DNA of 45,864 nt from a virus, in IMG/VR virus record IMGVR_UViG_3300032294_001619, positions 1 to 45,864 of that record, one strand, 5' to 3'. Under the pieces are notes generated by a model. The model saw only the letters and a program-made list of their open reading frames with translations. It was not told the DNA's origin and searched no databases. A program made the translations under genes and the position numbers. Positions 7,867-15,981 of the stretch are shown piece after piece. Numbering within the stretch: the stretch's first letter is position 1; every line of letters begins with the position of its first letter.

Positions 7867-9231
7867 TTGCCTAGTCAGAATTTTAGGGTCAAAAACGGAC
7901 TTGAAGTAGGAACTGGTGCCACAATAAGTTCTGGTGGGAATATCACCGCAGGCATTATAAGTGCAACTTCCTTTGTTGGTAATGGAAGTCAATTGACTGG
8001 TATAGTTGCAACTGGAACTGTAAATTATGCCAATGTTAGTGGAGTTTCTTCATCGGTAGTTGGTGGAGCAGTTTCGGCAACTAATTTGTTAGTAACTGGT
8101 ATCTCAACATTTGAGGGTGCAATCAGTGTTAGGAATGGATATAACTTAAACATTGGTGACAATAATGATCTGAGAATTTATAATGATGGAACTGATAGCA
8201 GAATTGAAGAAACTGGATCAGGATCTCTTTACATATTAGGGTCTGATATTAATATTCAACAACATTCTACAAATGAGACTATCGCAAAGTTTATAGGTGG
8301 AGGTGCGGTAGAACTTTATTATAATGATAATAAAAAATTAGAAACAACTGGAACAGGAGTTACTGTTACTGGAACTCTTGTTGCTGATCAAATAAATGTT
8401 TCTGGTGTTGTAACCGCTTCATCTTTTAGTGGAAATGCTTCTAGTGCCACTTATTCGACAACATCGGGAATATCATCCTATTCTACTTCAAGTGGTATTG
8501 CCACTTATTCGACAACATCGGGAATATCATCCTATTCTACTTCAAGTGGTATTGCCACTTATTCGACAACATCGGGAATATCTACATCAGTTATTGGTGG
8601 TATAGGTTCTATAACACAACTTCAAGTAACTGGTAACGCATCTGTAAGTGAAAATTTAGGTATAGGAACCACAAATCCACCAGATAAATTAACAGTTTCT
8701 GGTAAAATACAAATTCAGCAAGATTCTGGTTCCAATAATAGAATTGTTTTTAGGGGGCAACCAGATTCTTCTTATCGTTGGAACATTGATAATTATTCAT
8801 CATCTAATGAGTTTAGAATTTATAGAGAAGATGATGCAACTTCGGCAAATGGTTTTGTCGCTGTTAGTATCACTACTAACGGTCAAGTTTCAATTGCATC
8901 TACCGTAAGAGATAGTAGTGGCAATGTTCGCACAGTTCCAGCAAATGCTCAAACATCGGCATACATTCTTGCTGCATCAGATGTTGGAAAGCATGTATCA
9001 ATTACCACTGGTGGTGTTACGGTGAATTCTGGTATATTCAGTCCTGGTGATGCAGTGTCTATATACAATAATTCAGGAAGTAACCAAACAATTACTCAGG
9101 GAACTTCTGTAACGATGTATCTTGTTGGAACAGCAACGACTGGAAATAGAACTCTGGCACAAAGAGGCGTTGCTACTATTCTTTGTGTGGGAACCAATAC
9201 TTTTGTGATTATGGGAGGAGGATTAACCTAA
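7867..9231 (+). CDS. Tail-fibre-like protein, cassette 1
   Basis: A 454-residue fibre-type protein. The start is taken as TTG at 7867: there is no in-frame ATG nearby, AAGGGG lies about 10 nt upstream, and the first residues (PSQNFRVKNGLEVG) match a common phage fibre N-terminus. Order of parts: SATSFVGNGSQLTGI module; IGDNNDLRIYNDGTDSRIEE / VELYYNDNKKLET module; five Ser/Thr/Tyr-rich nine-residue repeats (about residues 195-240); LGIGTTNPPDKL; then a C-terminal domain. The next gene, a glycine-rich protein, begins 1 nt after the stop codon, so fibre and presumed tip are translated as a pair. Confidence 0.82.
   Translation: MPSQNFRVKNGLEVGTGATISSGGNITAGIISATSFVGNGSQLTGIVATGTVNYANVSGVSSSVVGGAVSATNLLVTGISTFEGAISVRNGYNLNIGDNNDLRIYNDGTDSRIEETGSGSLYILGSDINIQQHSTNETIAKFIGGGAVELYYNDNKKLETTGTGVTVTGTLVADQINVSGVVTASSFSGNASSATYSTTSGISSYSTSSGIATYSTTSGISSYSTSSGIATYSTTSGISTSVIGGIGSITQLQVTGNASVSENLGIGTTNPPDKLTVSGKIQIQQDSGSNNRIVFRGQPDSSYRWNIDNYSSSNEFRIYREDDATSANGFVAVSITTNGQVSIASTVRDSSGNVRTVPANAQTSAYILAASDVGKHVSITTGGVTVNSGIFSPGDAVSIYNNSGSNQTITQGTSVTMYLVGTATTGNRTLAQRGVATILCVGTNTFVIMGGGLT
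8449..8582 (+). repeat. 54-bp tandem repeat (2.5 copies) inside a fibre gene
   Basis: Exact 54-bp units start at 8449 and 8503, with a 26-bp partial third copy at 8557. Each unit encodes two related nonapeptides, YSTTSGISS and YSTSSGIAT. It is in frame and so copy number can change by slippage without breaking the gene. Confidence 0.93.
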
Positions 9232-9232
9232 T

Positions 9233-10090
9233 ATGTCTATACTTCAAAACTTTTTTGTAACTACAACAACATCATTAGATATAGAAGTTCTCATGATGGG
9301 TGGTGGTGGAGGAACTTTTACTGAATGGGCTACCATATCTACGAGTAGTGGTGCAGATGATGATTTCGGTATTTATGGTGGAGGTGGAGGGGGTGCTGGT
9401 GGATTGTATATTTACTCGGCATCTTTAAATCCTGGAAGTAGCAGCACAATTGCAATAGGTGGTGGAGGAAGTGGAAAAACTAATGGGTCTGTGACTTCGT
9501 TTACTGGTGCCAGTAATGCTATTGGTGGTGGATATGGAACAGCACGTGGTTACAGTCTTTCTGGGCAAGGATTAGCAGGTCAACCTGGTGGATCTGGATC
9601 TGGTGGACAAGGTACTTCTGGTGGTGCTGGAACATCAGGGCAGGGAAATGCTGGTGGCGGTGGTAGTTTTGTAAGTAGGTCATCTGTTGGTTGTGGAGGT
9701 GGTGGTGGAAAGGGGAGTGCTGGTGTAACTGCTGGACCTAATAATGGCGCCGCCGGTGGATCTGGATATGATTTGGCAACTTTTAGAGGTGGTAGTTCGT
9801 TGACAGTTGCATTTGGTGGTGGTGGCGCTGGTGGCACTCTTTCTAGTTCTTCTATTGGAAATAATGGGGATGGAACTACAACTTCTTCACCTGCTGCCAA
9901 TACTGGTGGTGGTGCAAGAAATTTCAATTCCTATACAACTTCCGCATCAGGAGGATCTGGAAGAGTAATTGTAAGATATACTGGAACAACTACAAAAGCA
10001 ACTGGTGGAACAATTACAACCGCAAACGTTTCTGGAACTGATTATGTGATTCACGACTTTACTGCTGGCGGAACTTTTACTGTAAATTAA
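9233..10090 (+). CDS. Glycine-rich adhesin-like protein 1
   Basis: A 285-residue protein with long polyglycine runs (for example GGGGGGAGGL near residue 50, and blocks near 115-230) and very few charged residues. The runs are separated by Ser/Thr/Asn-rich turns, followed by a GSGRVIVRY strand and a short C-terminal beta domain. The pattern resembles the glycine-rich motifs of T-even gp38-type adhesins, which pack as polyglycine II helices at the fibre tip; that is analogy, not a proven relation. It follows the fibre gene at 7867 by 1 nt and has no promoter of its own. One of five such genes here. Confidence 0.78.
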   Translation: MSILQNFFVTTTTSLDIEVLMMGGGGGTFTEWATISTSSGADDDFGIYGGGGGGAGGLYIYSASLNPGSSSTIAIGGGGSGKTNGSVTSFTGASNAIGGGYGTARGYSLSGQGLAGQPGGSGSGGQGTSGGAGTSGQGNAGGGGSFVSRSSVGCGGGGGKGSAGVTAGPNNGAAGGSGYDLATFRGGSSLTVAFGGGGAGGTLSSSSIGNNGDGTTTSSPAANTGGGARNFNSYTTSASGGSGRVIVRYTGTTTKATGGTITTANVSGTDYVIHDFTAGGTFTVN

Positions 10091-10098
10091 TAATAACG

Positions 10099-10542
10099 AT
10101 GGCACATTTTGCAGAACTAGATCAAAATAATGTAGTAACACAAGTTGTCGTCATTTCAAATGATGATATCCTTGATGGGAATGGAAATGAATCTGAAGAA
10201 GTAGGAATTCAGTTTTGTAAAAACTTATATGGTCAAGATAAAAACTGGATACAAACATCTTATAATAATAAATTTAGATACAAGTATGCTGCGATAGGGG
10301 ATACTTACGATCCAGAAAGGGATGCTTTTGTTTCGCCAGGATACATTTATCTTGAAGAATATGATACTTTTGCATTACCTCCCAAATTTCCTTCTTGGGT
10401 TTGGAGCACAGAAAGAAATAGATTCGTTGCTCCCGTTCAAAAACCAGTAGATACTTTTAGATATTTGTGGAATGAAGAAACTTTAACTTGGGATCTTGTA
10501 GAAGGTTCGGAAGGATGGAGACCATGGAACGCAGAAAGTTGA
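10099..10542 (+). CDS. Conserved cyanophage protein, MAHFAxLDxNNVVTQV family
   Basis: A 147-residue protein starting MAHFAELDQNNVVTQV, followed by an NGNE.EE.G..FC..L.G turn, a W.QTSYNN.FR.(K/R)YA.IG segment and a proline/tryptophan-rich end with W..E. Two relatives lie at 26453 and 26885. Three Trp-containing beta hairpins repeat near the C-terminus (PSWVW, YLWNEE, WRPWN). It lies 8 nt after an adhesin-like gene and before modification enzymes. I know the family as widespread in T4-like cyanophages but not its function; a virion accessory or fibre-assembly role is a guess. Confidence 0.8.
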   Translation: MAHFAELDQNNVVTQVVVISNDDILDGNGNESEEVGIQFCKNLYGQDKNWIQTSYNNKFRYKYAAIGDTYDPERDAFVSPGYIYLEEYDTFALPPKFPSWVWSTERNRFVAPVQKPVDTFRYLWNEETLTWDLVEGSEGWRPWNAES

Positions 10543-10549
10543 TTTAGTA

Positions 10550-10558
10550 TGATATAAT
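10550..10558 (+). promoter_or_regulatory. Extended -10 promoter (TGATATAAT)
   Basis: TGN-TATAAT lies 21 nt before the 2OG oxygenase start at 10580. No good -35 is visible, which an extended -10 does not need. Identical elements occur at 26837-26845 and 31331-31339. Confidence 0.5.
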
Positions 10559-10579
10559 GATTTGAATAGATGATATATT

Positions 10580-11227
10580 ATGGAAAGAAGAATTAATATT
10601 TCAAAAGATCCATTTCCACATTTAATTATTGAGAACTTTTACACTGACGAAGAACTAGAATTGATTTGGGAAGAATTAAAGTTCCTCACAAAACCTGGAA
10701 AACTTTATGATCCTGGTCAGCATCACGGGGCGTGGAACTTTGAAAAGCAAGAATTTATGACAAAATCCAGATCATTATGTCTGGATACTGTCTATGCCGA
10801 TAAAAATCTTTCTAATATCATAACTGTAACACAAAAATTATTCAATCATGGATTTTTAAATATTTTCTATGATAAATTTCCACAACATAAACGAATAAAT
10901 CATATTAATTATTGTAGAACAAAGGTAAGATATTATCACAATGGTGATTATTATGATCCACATACAGACATCAGACACGACTTTTTAGCGTTTAGTTATT
11001 TCCATAAAGAACCAAGAAAGTTTTCTGGTGGAGAACTTTATTTTCCAGAGTATGATGATTATGTGTTTCAGTGTATGAATAATAGTTTAATTCTATTGCC
11101 ATCATATGTTGAGCACGGAGTTAAGAATGTATCAATAAAAGATACTGATTACTACTCTGGGTATGGTAGATATTGTATATCTCACTTTTTTGGAATACAT
11201 ATGGATGGTATAGAAGCAAATGATTAA
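10580..11227 (+). CDS. 2OG-Fe(II) oxygenase (prolyl-4-hydroxylase-like)
   Basis: A 215-residue protein with the full set of iron and 2-oxoglutarate ligands of the P4H-like superfamily: H128-T-D130, then a GGELYFPEY strand, H179 in the YVEHGV segment, and R197 in GYGRYCISH, which should bind the 2OG carboxylate. The reaction would be hydroxylation of a protein, sugar or small substrate using O2 and 2OG. The substrate is unknown. The last 8 nt overlap the sulfotransferase-like gene at 11220, so the two form a pair. The AT-rich codon use differs from the fibre genes on either side, suggesting separate acquisition. Confidence 0.85.
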   Translation: MERRINISKDPFPHLIIENFYTDEELELIWEELKFLTKPGKLYDPGQHHGAWNFEKQEFMTKSRSLCLDTVYADKNLSNIITVTQKLFNHGFLNIFYDKFPQHKRINHINYCRTKVRYYHNGDYYDPHTDIRHDFLAFSYFHKEPRKFSGGELYFPEYDDYVFQCMNNSLILLPSYVEHGVKNVSIKDTDYYSGYGRYCISHFFGIHMDGIEAND

Positions 11228-11939
11228 TCAAATATATCATACGTCTCATTGTGGATCTACTTTAATGGCAACGTTGCTTGCAAATTCCACAGTTGTATAT
11301 GCCGAACCATCTTGGATTCATAATCTCATACAGAATGATAAATTGATTGAAGAATTAACTGATAATACAGTCATAAAGTTTCAAAGTTCTTTATGTCATT
11401 ATTCAGGACATCTTTCTGGAAAAAAAGTCTTCTTGTATAGAAAATTAAAGCATCACTTATATAAAATTAAGACATCAAATTATACTGATAATATAGTATC
11501 TACGAAGTATGAGTATCATTTAAATCATTGTCATCCGTCATTAAAAGAATATCAGTTTGATAGTGATTTGGAAAAAATTGTTTTTATATGGTTGAATATT
11601 ATTCAATGGATAAGTGAGACTTCTGATGTATTGTGGATAGAAACAAATTCGTTTCTGAGTAATAAAAAAGAAACTATTGATATTGTTTGCGATTACTTTG
11701 AAATTGATAGGGTAAAAAATTTTGATCTTTCTAATTTCTATGTGAAATCATTTGGACTTCTTGGAAAAGAAACTTCAATTAATGAAACTGAAATTCCAAA
11801 TTTAGGAGAAGTAAAAACCTTATATCCATCTTATGGGATTGTTGAAGATGATCTGTGCGATCAGTATGATGATATTAATGATTTGATTTCTGGTGTTAAA
11901 TCAGAAATGCCATTTGTTCCTCATCATATTTTGGAATGA
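11220..11939 (+). CDS. Sulfotransferase-like P-loop protein
   Basis: A 239-residue protein whose N-terminus reads as strand, then SHCGSTLMATLL (residues 9-20), then a helix and an AEPS segment. This is the 5'-phosphosulfate-binding loop pattern of PAPS-dependent sulfotransferases. The 3'-phosphate motif is less clear: the loop around residues 70-80 (SGKKVFLYRKL) is a candidate. It overlaps the 2OG oxygenase by 8 nt, so hydroxylation followed by sulfation of the same target is an attractive but unproven idea. Kinase or other P-loop roles are less likely. It is more diverged than the two sulfotransferases at 15982 and 21862. Confidence 0.68.
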   Translation: MINQIYHTSHCGSTLMATLLANSTVVYAEPSWIHNLIQNDKLIEELTDNTVIKFQSSLCHYSGHLSGKKVFLYRKLKHHLYKIKTSNYTDNIVSTKYEYHLNHCHPSLKEYQFDSDLEKIVFIWLNIIQWISETSDVLWIETNSFLSNKKETIDIVCDYFEIDRVKNFDLSNFYVKSFGLLGKETSINETEIPNLGEVKTLYPSYGIVEDDLCDQYDDINDLISGVKSEMPFVPHHILE

Positions 11940-11957
11940 TACGGGTAAAGAAGTTCA

Positions 11958-11964
11958 ATAAATA
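11958..11964 (+). promoter_or_regulatory. Late promoter (ATAAATA)
   Basis: AATAAATAAC lies 20 nt before the ATG at 11985. Confidence 0.75.
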
Positions 11965-11984
11965 ACTAGAAAGATAACTTTCTA

Positions 11985-12755
11985 ATGGCAAATAATAGGG
12001 AGCTGTCACAGGTTGCTGGTTTTATAATAGTAGACGACTCCAATAGAAATATTGGTATTGCTACGACAGCAACTCCCTATGTCGGTATCGGGACCACAAA
12101 TCCACAGGCAAAACTTCAAGTTGTTGGTGATGTAATACTTGATCAGGTTAAAGTTACATCCTCAGGTATTGTAACTTCTTCTCAACCTGGTATTACAACC
12201 GTTGTTTATTATGGTGATGGTTCTAACCTTATAGGGGTTAATGCTTTCAATGTCATTAACCAAGACCTAACATCTTCACCAGTATATCCAACCTTTGCAA
12301 ATAATACTGGCGTAACTTCGGTTGGTATTTCAACTAATAAGATTGTATTTGTTCCAGATCCTGGAAACTTGGGTATTGGAACTACCAATCCACAATCAAC
12401 CTTACAAGTTGGTGCTGCCATTACAATGTACGGTCCTACTGGGATCGTTAGTGCAGTTGCATTCTATGGTGATGGATCTAACCTTATAGGGGTTAATGCT
12501 TTTAATGTTATTCCTCAGGATTTAACAGCATCTCCCGTATATCCAACATTTGCAAATAACACTGGGGTAAGTTCGGTTGGTATTGCATCAACTGGATTTG
12601 TTTATATTCCTTCAACTGGCAGTGTTGGTATTAATAGCATTCAACCAGCATATAAACTGGATGTTGGAGGGGATATAAATATCTCAGGAACTTATAGAGT
12701 TAATGGTCGTAGCGTTCTTGATGACGCTTTGATTTATTCCATTGTATTCGGATAG
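11985..12755 (+). CDS. Fibre-like structural protein with YGDGSNLIGVNAFNV repeats
   Basis: A 256-residue protein made of two copies of the module found duplicated in the 4181 product: (V/A).(Y/F)YGDGSNLIGVNAFNVI, PVYPTFANNTGV(T/S)SVGI and a (L/V)GI....P..(T/Y)(L/K)(Q/D)V turn. The N-terminus (NRNIGIATTATPYVGIGTTNPQAKLQVVGD) is the same beta turn unit. It reads as a shorter version of the 4181 fibre and begins a run of four small structural genes (12761, 13089, 13457, 13795) with little or no spacing. Its own late promoter is present. Confidence 0.8.
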   Translation: MANNRELSQVAGFIIVDDSNRNIGIATTATPYVGIGTTNPQAKLQVVGDVILDQVKVTSSGIVTSSQPGITTVVYYGDGSNLIGVNAFNVINQDLTSSPVYPTFANNTGVTSVGISTNKIVFVPDPGNLGIGTTNPQSTLQVGAAITMYGPTGIVSAVAFYGDGSNLIGVNAFNVIPQDLTASPVYPTFANNTGVSSVGIASTGFVYIPSTGSVGINSIQPAYKLDVGGDINISGTYRVNGRSVLDDALIYSIVFG

Positions 12756-12760
12756 TATAA

Positions 12761-13087
12761 ATGGCGAACGTATTCAAACTCAAAACGAAGGCAAACGTAG
12801 GAGTGACTACGGTTTCAGTTTATACTGTTCCAGCAGCAACTACAACAACAGTAATTGGAATCACACTTGCGAATACTTCTGGTTCTGGTATTAATGTTGG
12901 TGTAGGTGTAAGTAGAGTAAGTTCGGATAGTATTAAACTTCTTAAAAATGTTCCTATTCCACAGGGATCAACTTTGGAATTTATGCAGGGAAATAAGATT
13001 GTATTAGAAGCAACAGATACTTTAACCGTGCAGAGTGATACAAACAACAGTCTTGATGTTGCTCTGACTATTTTGGAGATGACCTGA
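12761..13087 (+). CDS. Small structural protein
   Basis: A 108-residue beta-rich protein with the same plan as the 3831 product: VSVYTVPAATTTTVIGI.LAN at 18-38, LLKNVPIPQGSTLEF, and a (I)VLEATDTL.VQSD ending. In the 3831 protein the matching parts are VGIYTAPVGYSGII, VKDLPIPANDSTNL and LILETGDSIQISSD. Both follow fibre genes closely. It lies 1 nt before the 13089 gene. Role unknown; a small fibre-associated subunit is plausible. Confidence 0.75.
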   Translation: MANVFKLKTKANVGVTTVSVYTVPAATTTTVIGITLANTSGSGINVGVGVSRVSSDSIKLLKNVPIPQGSTLEFMQGNKIVLEATDTLTVQSDTNNSLDVALTILEMT

Positions 13088-13088
13088 T

Positions 13089-13448
13089 ATGGCACTTACT
13101 AAGGTACAAGGTGGAGTAGTTAAGAATACTGCTGAACTAAGTATTACTTCTGTAAATGCATCTGGTGTTGTTACTGCTTCTTCATTTGTTGGTGATGGAT
13201 CTCAACTTACTGGTGTTAGTGGATTTGCGAATGCCCAAGGAACAAGTTGTGGACTTGACCAAGTTTTTACTACGCCAGTGACCTTAACTCTTGGTGGTTC
13301 TGGTTGTGGTATAGTATCAATTACTGCCACTGCTGCCACTGATTATGTTGCATTCGTGAGGGCAAAAAATATTACTGTTGCCTCTGGTTCTACCTTGGCA
13401 ATTTCTGCTGGAACAACAGTTCGCACTAATATTCTCGGACTCTTCTAG
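13089..13448 (+). CDS. Small fibre-type structural protein
   Basis: A 119-residue protein beginning MALTKVQGGVVKNTAEL, with the shared fibre unit SVNASGVVTASSFVGDGSQLTG at about 20-42, then a beta-rich C-terminal half. The N-terminal MALTKV/MALSRI start is shared with the next gene at 13457. It is probably a short fibre or a foot piece co-transcribed from the 11958 late promoter. Three Cys residues are present (54, 72 region), unusual for these proteins, but no metal site can be assigned. Confidence 0.75.
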   Translation: MALTKVQGGVVKNTAELSITSVNASGVVTASSFVGDGSQLTGVSGFANAQGTSCGLDQVFTTPVTLTLGGSGCGIVSITATAATDYVAFVRAKNITVASGSTLAISAGTTVRTNILGLF

Positions 13449-13456
13449 GTAGAACT

Positions 13457-13798
13457 ATGGCACTTTCAAGGATTACAAAAGTTGGTGGCAATTCTCTTGA
13501 AGATCCGTTGAACTTTACGGGTGGCATTCAAGGTATTGGTGCATCTTTTGCTGGTGTGGTTACTGCTACATCATTTGTTGGTTCTGGTGCAGGACTGACT
13601 GGAATTACTGGCGGCGCTTCACAGGTTTATGACAGCACTGTATTTGCTTATCAGAATGTTGTAGAATCTAATATTACTGTTGCACTACCTTATAAGACAG
13701 CAACGATTTATACTGATCCAGACGTGACTGTTGATATTGAGTCTGGTGTTCAGATGAGTATTGATGATGGTTGTGTTCTGAATATTATAGACATATGA
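13457..13798 (+). CDS. Small fibre-type structural protein
   Basis: A 113-residue protein. The N-terminal half has the fibre unit SFAGVVTATSFVGSGAGLTGI. The C-terminal half, NVVESNITVALPYKT followed by VDIESGVQMSIDDGCVLNI, is clearly repeated in the next gene at 13795. The TGA overlaps the next ATG at 13795 (ATGA), so the two are coupled. Gene duplication of the C-terminal domain is directly visible. Virion component of unknown position. Confidence 0.77.
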   Translation: MALSRITKVGGNSLEDPLNFTGGIQGIGASFAGVVTATSFVGSGAGLTGITGGASQVYDSTVFAYQNVVESNITVALPYKTATIYTDPDVTVDIESGVQMSIDDGCVLNIIDI

Positions 13799-13992
13799 CA
13801 CTTCCGATTTATTTTACCGATAATGCTTATAGAACCGCACAAAAAAATGTGGTAGAAACTAATATTACATTAGAGTTGCCTTATAAGACTGGTTTTATTC
13901 AGGCAGACTCTGAAAATAATACCGTTGATATTGAACCTGGTATTGAGTTGAGTGTTGATGATGGATGTATTTTAATCATAACAGAAAACTAA
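13795..13992 (+). CDS. Small structural protein, duplicate of upstream C-terminal domain
   Basis: A 65-residue protein aligned end to end with the C-terminal half of the 13457 product: NVVETNITLELPYKT, then VDIEPGIELSVDDGCILII. The start at 13795 is chosen because it gives the ATGA overlap with the upstream stop; a longer frame from 13771 only adds residues read out of frame through the upstream gene. It lacks the fibre N-terminal unit, so it is a free copy of the domain. A late promoter follows at once. Confidence 0.75.
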   Translation: MTLPIYFTDNAYRTAQKNVVETNITLELPYKTGFIQADSENNTVDIEPGIELSVDDGCILIITEN

Positions 13993-13993
13993 T

Positions 13994-14000
13994 CTAAATA
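13994..14000 (+). promoter_or_regulatory. Late promoter (CTAAATA)
   Basis: CTAAATAACTAAAAAG lies 19 nt upstream of the ATG at 14020. The same downstream context, AACTAAAAA, occurs at the 28629 promoter. Confidence 0.72.
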
Positions 14001-14019
14001 ACTAAAAAGTAAGTTCAAG

Positions 14020-14922
14020 ATGTCAACATTAAGAGTAGACAATATTAAATCAAGAACTGGAAGTACGGTTACGATTCCAGAATCTAATACTCTTGCAGTG
14101 ACTGGTATTGCTTCTATTTCTGGGAATACGAATGTTTCTGGATCTTTGAACGTTACTGGTAATGCAAATGTTACTGGTGCTCTGAATGTAACTGGAAGTG
14201 GAACTGTTAATACTAGTGGCACTATGACCTGTGGTGGTCTTACTGTTAATGGTAATATGACGGTAGATGGAACTACCACCACTATCAGTTCCGTAAATCT
14301 GGTTGTAGAAGATAAAAATATTGGTATTGGAACCACAACTACTCCATCAAATACCACAGCAGACGGTGGTGGAATTACAATCTTTGGTGGTTCTGATGGA
14401 GATAAGACTTTAACTTGGAACAGTAACTCTGACTCCTTTGCTTTCAGTAATGGTGTTGACATTAGAGGTGCTGTTGAAACTGTAAGCACGGCATCAACTT
14501 ATGCAATCAGTGGATCAACAAATGTTATCTTAGAGTGTGATGCTCATAACGGAACGGTATTTACTCACAGTCTTGCAAATGGACAGGTTGGTATTGTTTC
14601 ACTCAGAGACTTTGCAGTTACAAAGAACTCTCTGACAACTTATACGATTATCTTTACTCAGAATGCAACTGGAACTGGTAACACCACAGGATCCACTGGC
14701 ATTGGAACAAATATTTTCTTAAAACCTTATAATGTTGCTGGATTCTCAACTTCTGCAAGAGTTTCTAGTGGAAGCACTGTAACTATTTCATCAACTGCAA
14801 ATGATATTGATATTGTCAGTCTTGCAGTTCATTATAATGGTGGGTCAACTGGAACTGTCGGAAATTATATTGTATATGCTACTGATAATGGCAATTTCAG
14901 ATACGGTGGTGTAAGACCATAA
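14020..14922 (+). CDS. Fibre-like protein, cassette 2
   Basis: A 300-residue fibre-type protein. It starts MSTLRVDNIKSRTGSTVTI, the same N-terminal plug as the products at 19986 (SEIRVNNIKNEAGTGAPTF) and 28657 (SQLNVDVIKNKSGTGGPTL). Short VTGNxNVTGxLNV repeats follow (about 30-75), then a T.ISS.NL.VEDKNIGIG segment shared with 19986, and a globular C-terminal domain (about 150-300). The shared N-terminus suggests all three attach to the same virion partner. The glycine-rich gene at 14938 follows with an AGGAGG site. Confidence 0.83.
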   Translation: MSTLRVDNIKSRTGSTVTIPESNTLAVTGIASISGNTNVSGSLNVTGNANVTGALNVTGSGTVNTSGTMTCGGLTVNGNMTVDGTTTTISSVNLVVEDKNIGIGTTTTPSNTTADGGGITIFGGSDGDKTLTWNSNSDSFAFSNGVDIRGAVETVSTASTYAISGSTNVILECDAHNGTVFTHSLANGQVGIVSLRDFAVTKNSLTTYTIIFTQNATGTGNTTGSTGIGTNIFLKPYNVAGFSTSARVSSGSTVTISSTANDIDIVSLAVHYNGGSTGTVGNYIVYATDNGNFRYGGVRP

Positions 14923-14937
14923 TAGGAGGACTGAATC

Positions 14938-15951
14938 ATGTTTGAATGGCATAAGAAAGAAAAACCAGTCTTTACTGGTATTGCAAGAGGTGTTGGTGGT
15001 TTTGGGTTTGGTGGGGTTGCTGCTGGTGGTGGTGCTAGTTCTGGTTTTTCTGCAACTGGCGGAACAAAAACTGGACCAACTGGTGGATACTTTTTTCACT
15101 ATTTTACAACTCCTGGGCCAAATCCATTCACTTGCAATAGACCAATTCCTGGTGCTAGATTTATCTTAGTTGCTGGTGGTGGATCCGGTTGTGGTGGATA
15201 TGGTGGCGGTGGTGGCGGCGGTGGTGTTGTTTATTCCAATGGAACATTCCCAATTTCCACTGGTGAATGGACTGTTGAAATTGGAGCAGGTGGACCGGCG
15301 CCTAATACTAGTTTTAACAACGGGAGTAATGGAAGTAATTCAAATTTTTATCAACCTGGATCTACTTATCCTTCCCCAACATATTTAAGAGCATTTGGTG
15401 GTGGTGGAGGTTCAACTAGTTCCGGGACCGGATCCTCTGGAGGTTCTGGGGGAGGTGGTGGTACTACTGGTCCTAGTACCGCAACACAACCAGGAGCTAA
15501 TCCTGGGGTATCAGGTATTACTAATGCGGGTAATGCCGGAGGTAGAGCTCCAAATGGTGGTCCAGGATATTCGCACGGCGGCGGCGGTGGTGCCGGAGGA
15601 GTCGGTGGAAGTAGCAATGACGGTTTTGTTTCAGGTCCTGGTGGCGTTGGATTAGGACCTCCAACCTGGTCTTGGTTGCCCACAAGTTTTGGATATAACG
15701 GATTCTTTGGGGGTGGTGGAGGTGGATCTGGATATTCATCTAGTGCTATTCCCAACAATGGACTTGGATCTCCAGATGGAACAGGCGGACAGGCTTATAG
15801 AACTCCCACTCAAAATGGTGAACCTGGTCGCACAAATACAGGCGGAGGAGGAGGTGCAGCATCTACACCAAATCCAGGTCAGCCTTATATTACAGGTGGT
15901 GGTGCCGGTGGTCCGGGTGCTATGGTTATTGCATATCCAGACACTTTATAG
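14938..15951 (+). CDS. Glycine-rich adhesin-like protein 2
   Basis: A 337-residue protein. A short basic N-terminus (MFEWHKKEKP) leads to a Gly-rich stalk. A FILVAGGGSG strand then opens the polyglycine region, with (GGGG)n runs near 80-95, 155-180, 205-225, 255-265 and 305-330. It closes with GGPGAMVIAYP, which matches the GxGxVxxRY closing strand of the other four copies. The strong ribosome site AGGAGG lies 9 nt before the ATG. The closing pattern and gene order identify it as a paralogue of 9233, 20803, 24693 and 29356. Receptor-binding tip is inferred from T-even gp38 analogy. Confidence 0.8.
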   Translation: MFEWHKKEKPVFTGIARGVGGFGFGGVAAGGGASSGFSATGGTKTGPTGGYFFHYFTTPGPNPFTCNRPIPGARFILVAGGGSGCGGYGGGGGGGGVVYSNGTFPISTGEWTVEIGAGGPAPNTSFNNGSNGSNSNFYQPGSTYPSPTYLRAFGGGGGSTSSGTGSSGGSGGGGGTTGPSTATQPGANPGVSGITNAGNAGGRAPNGGPGYSHGGGGGAGGVGGSSNDGFVSGPGGVGLGPPTWSWLPTSFGYNGFFGGGGGGSGYSSSAIPNNGLGSPDGTGGQAYRTPTQNGEPGRTNTGGGGGAASTPNPGQPYITGGGAGGPGAMVIAYPDTL

Positions 15952-15981
15952 TATAGTTTATATTAGATTAAATAAAAACTA

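Noticed and set aside
8449-8582. Possible CRISPR array
   Set aside because: Direct repeats are contiguous without spacers and are in frame in a fibre gene.
9580-9927. Minus-strand Pro-rich ORFs (here and at 15366-15758, 30144-30335)
   Set aside because: They are the antisense of GGT/GGA glycine codons, which reads as proline-rich; no ribosome site, promoter or independent pattern.
15395-15655. Plus-strand Val/Leu-rich ORFs inside glycine-rich genes (also at 14942, 21275, 25144, 25564)
   Set aside because: Frame-shifted readings of GGTGGTGG tracts (GTG GTG = Val Val); they start and end within the larger genes without signals.
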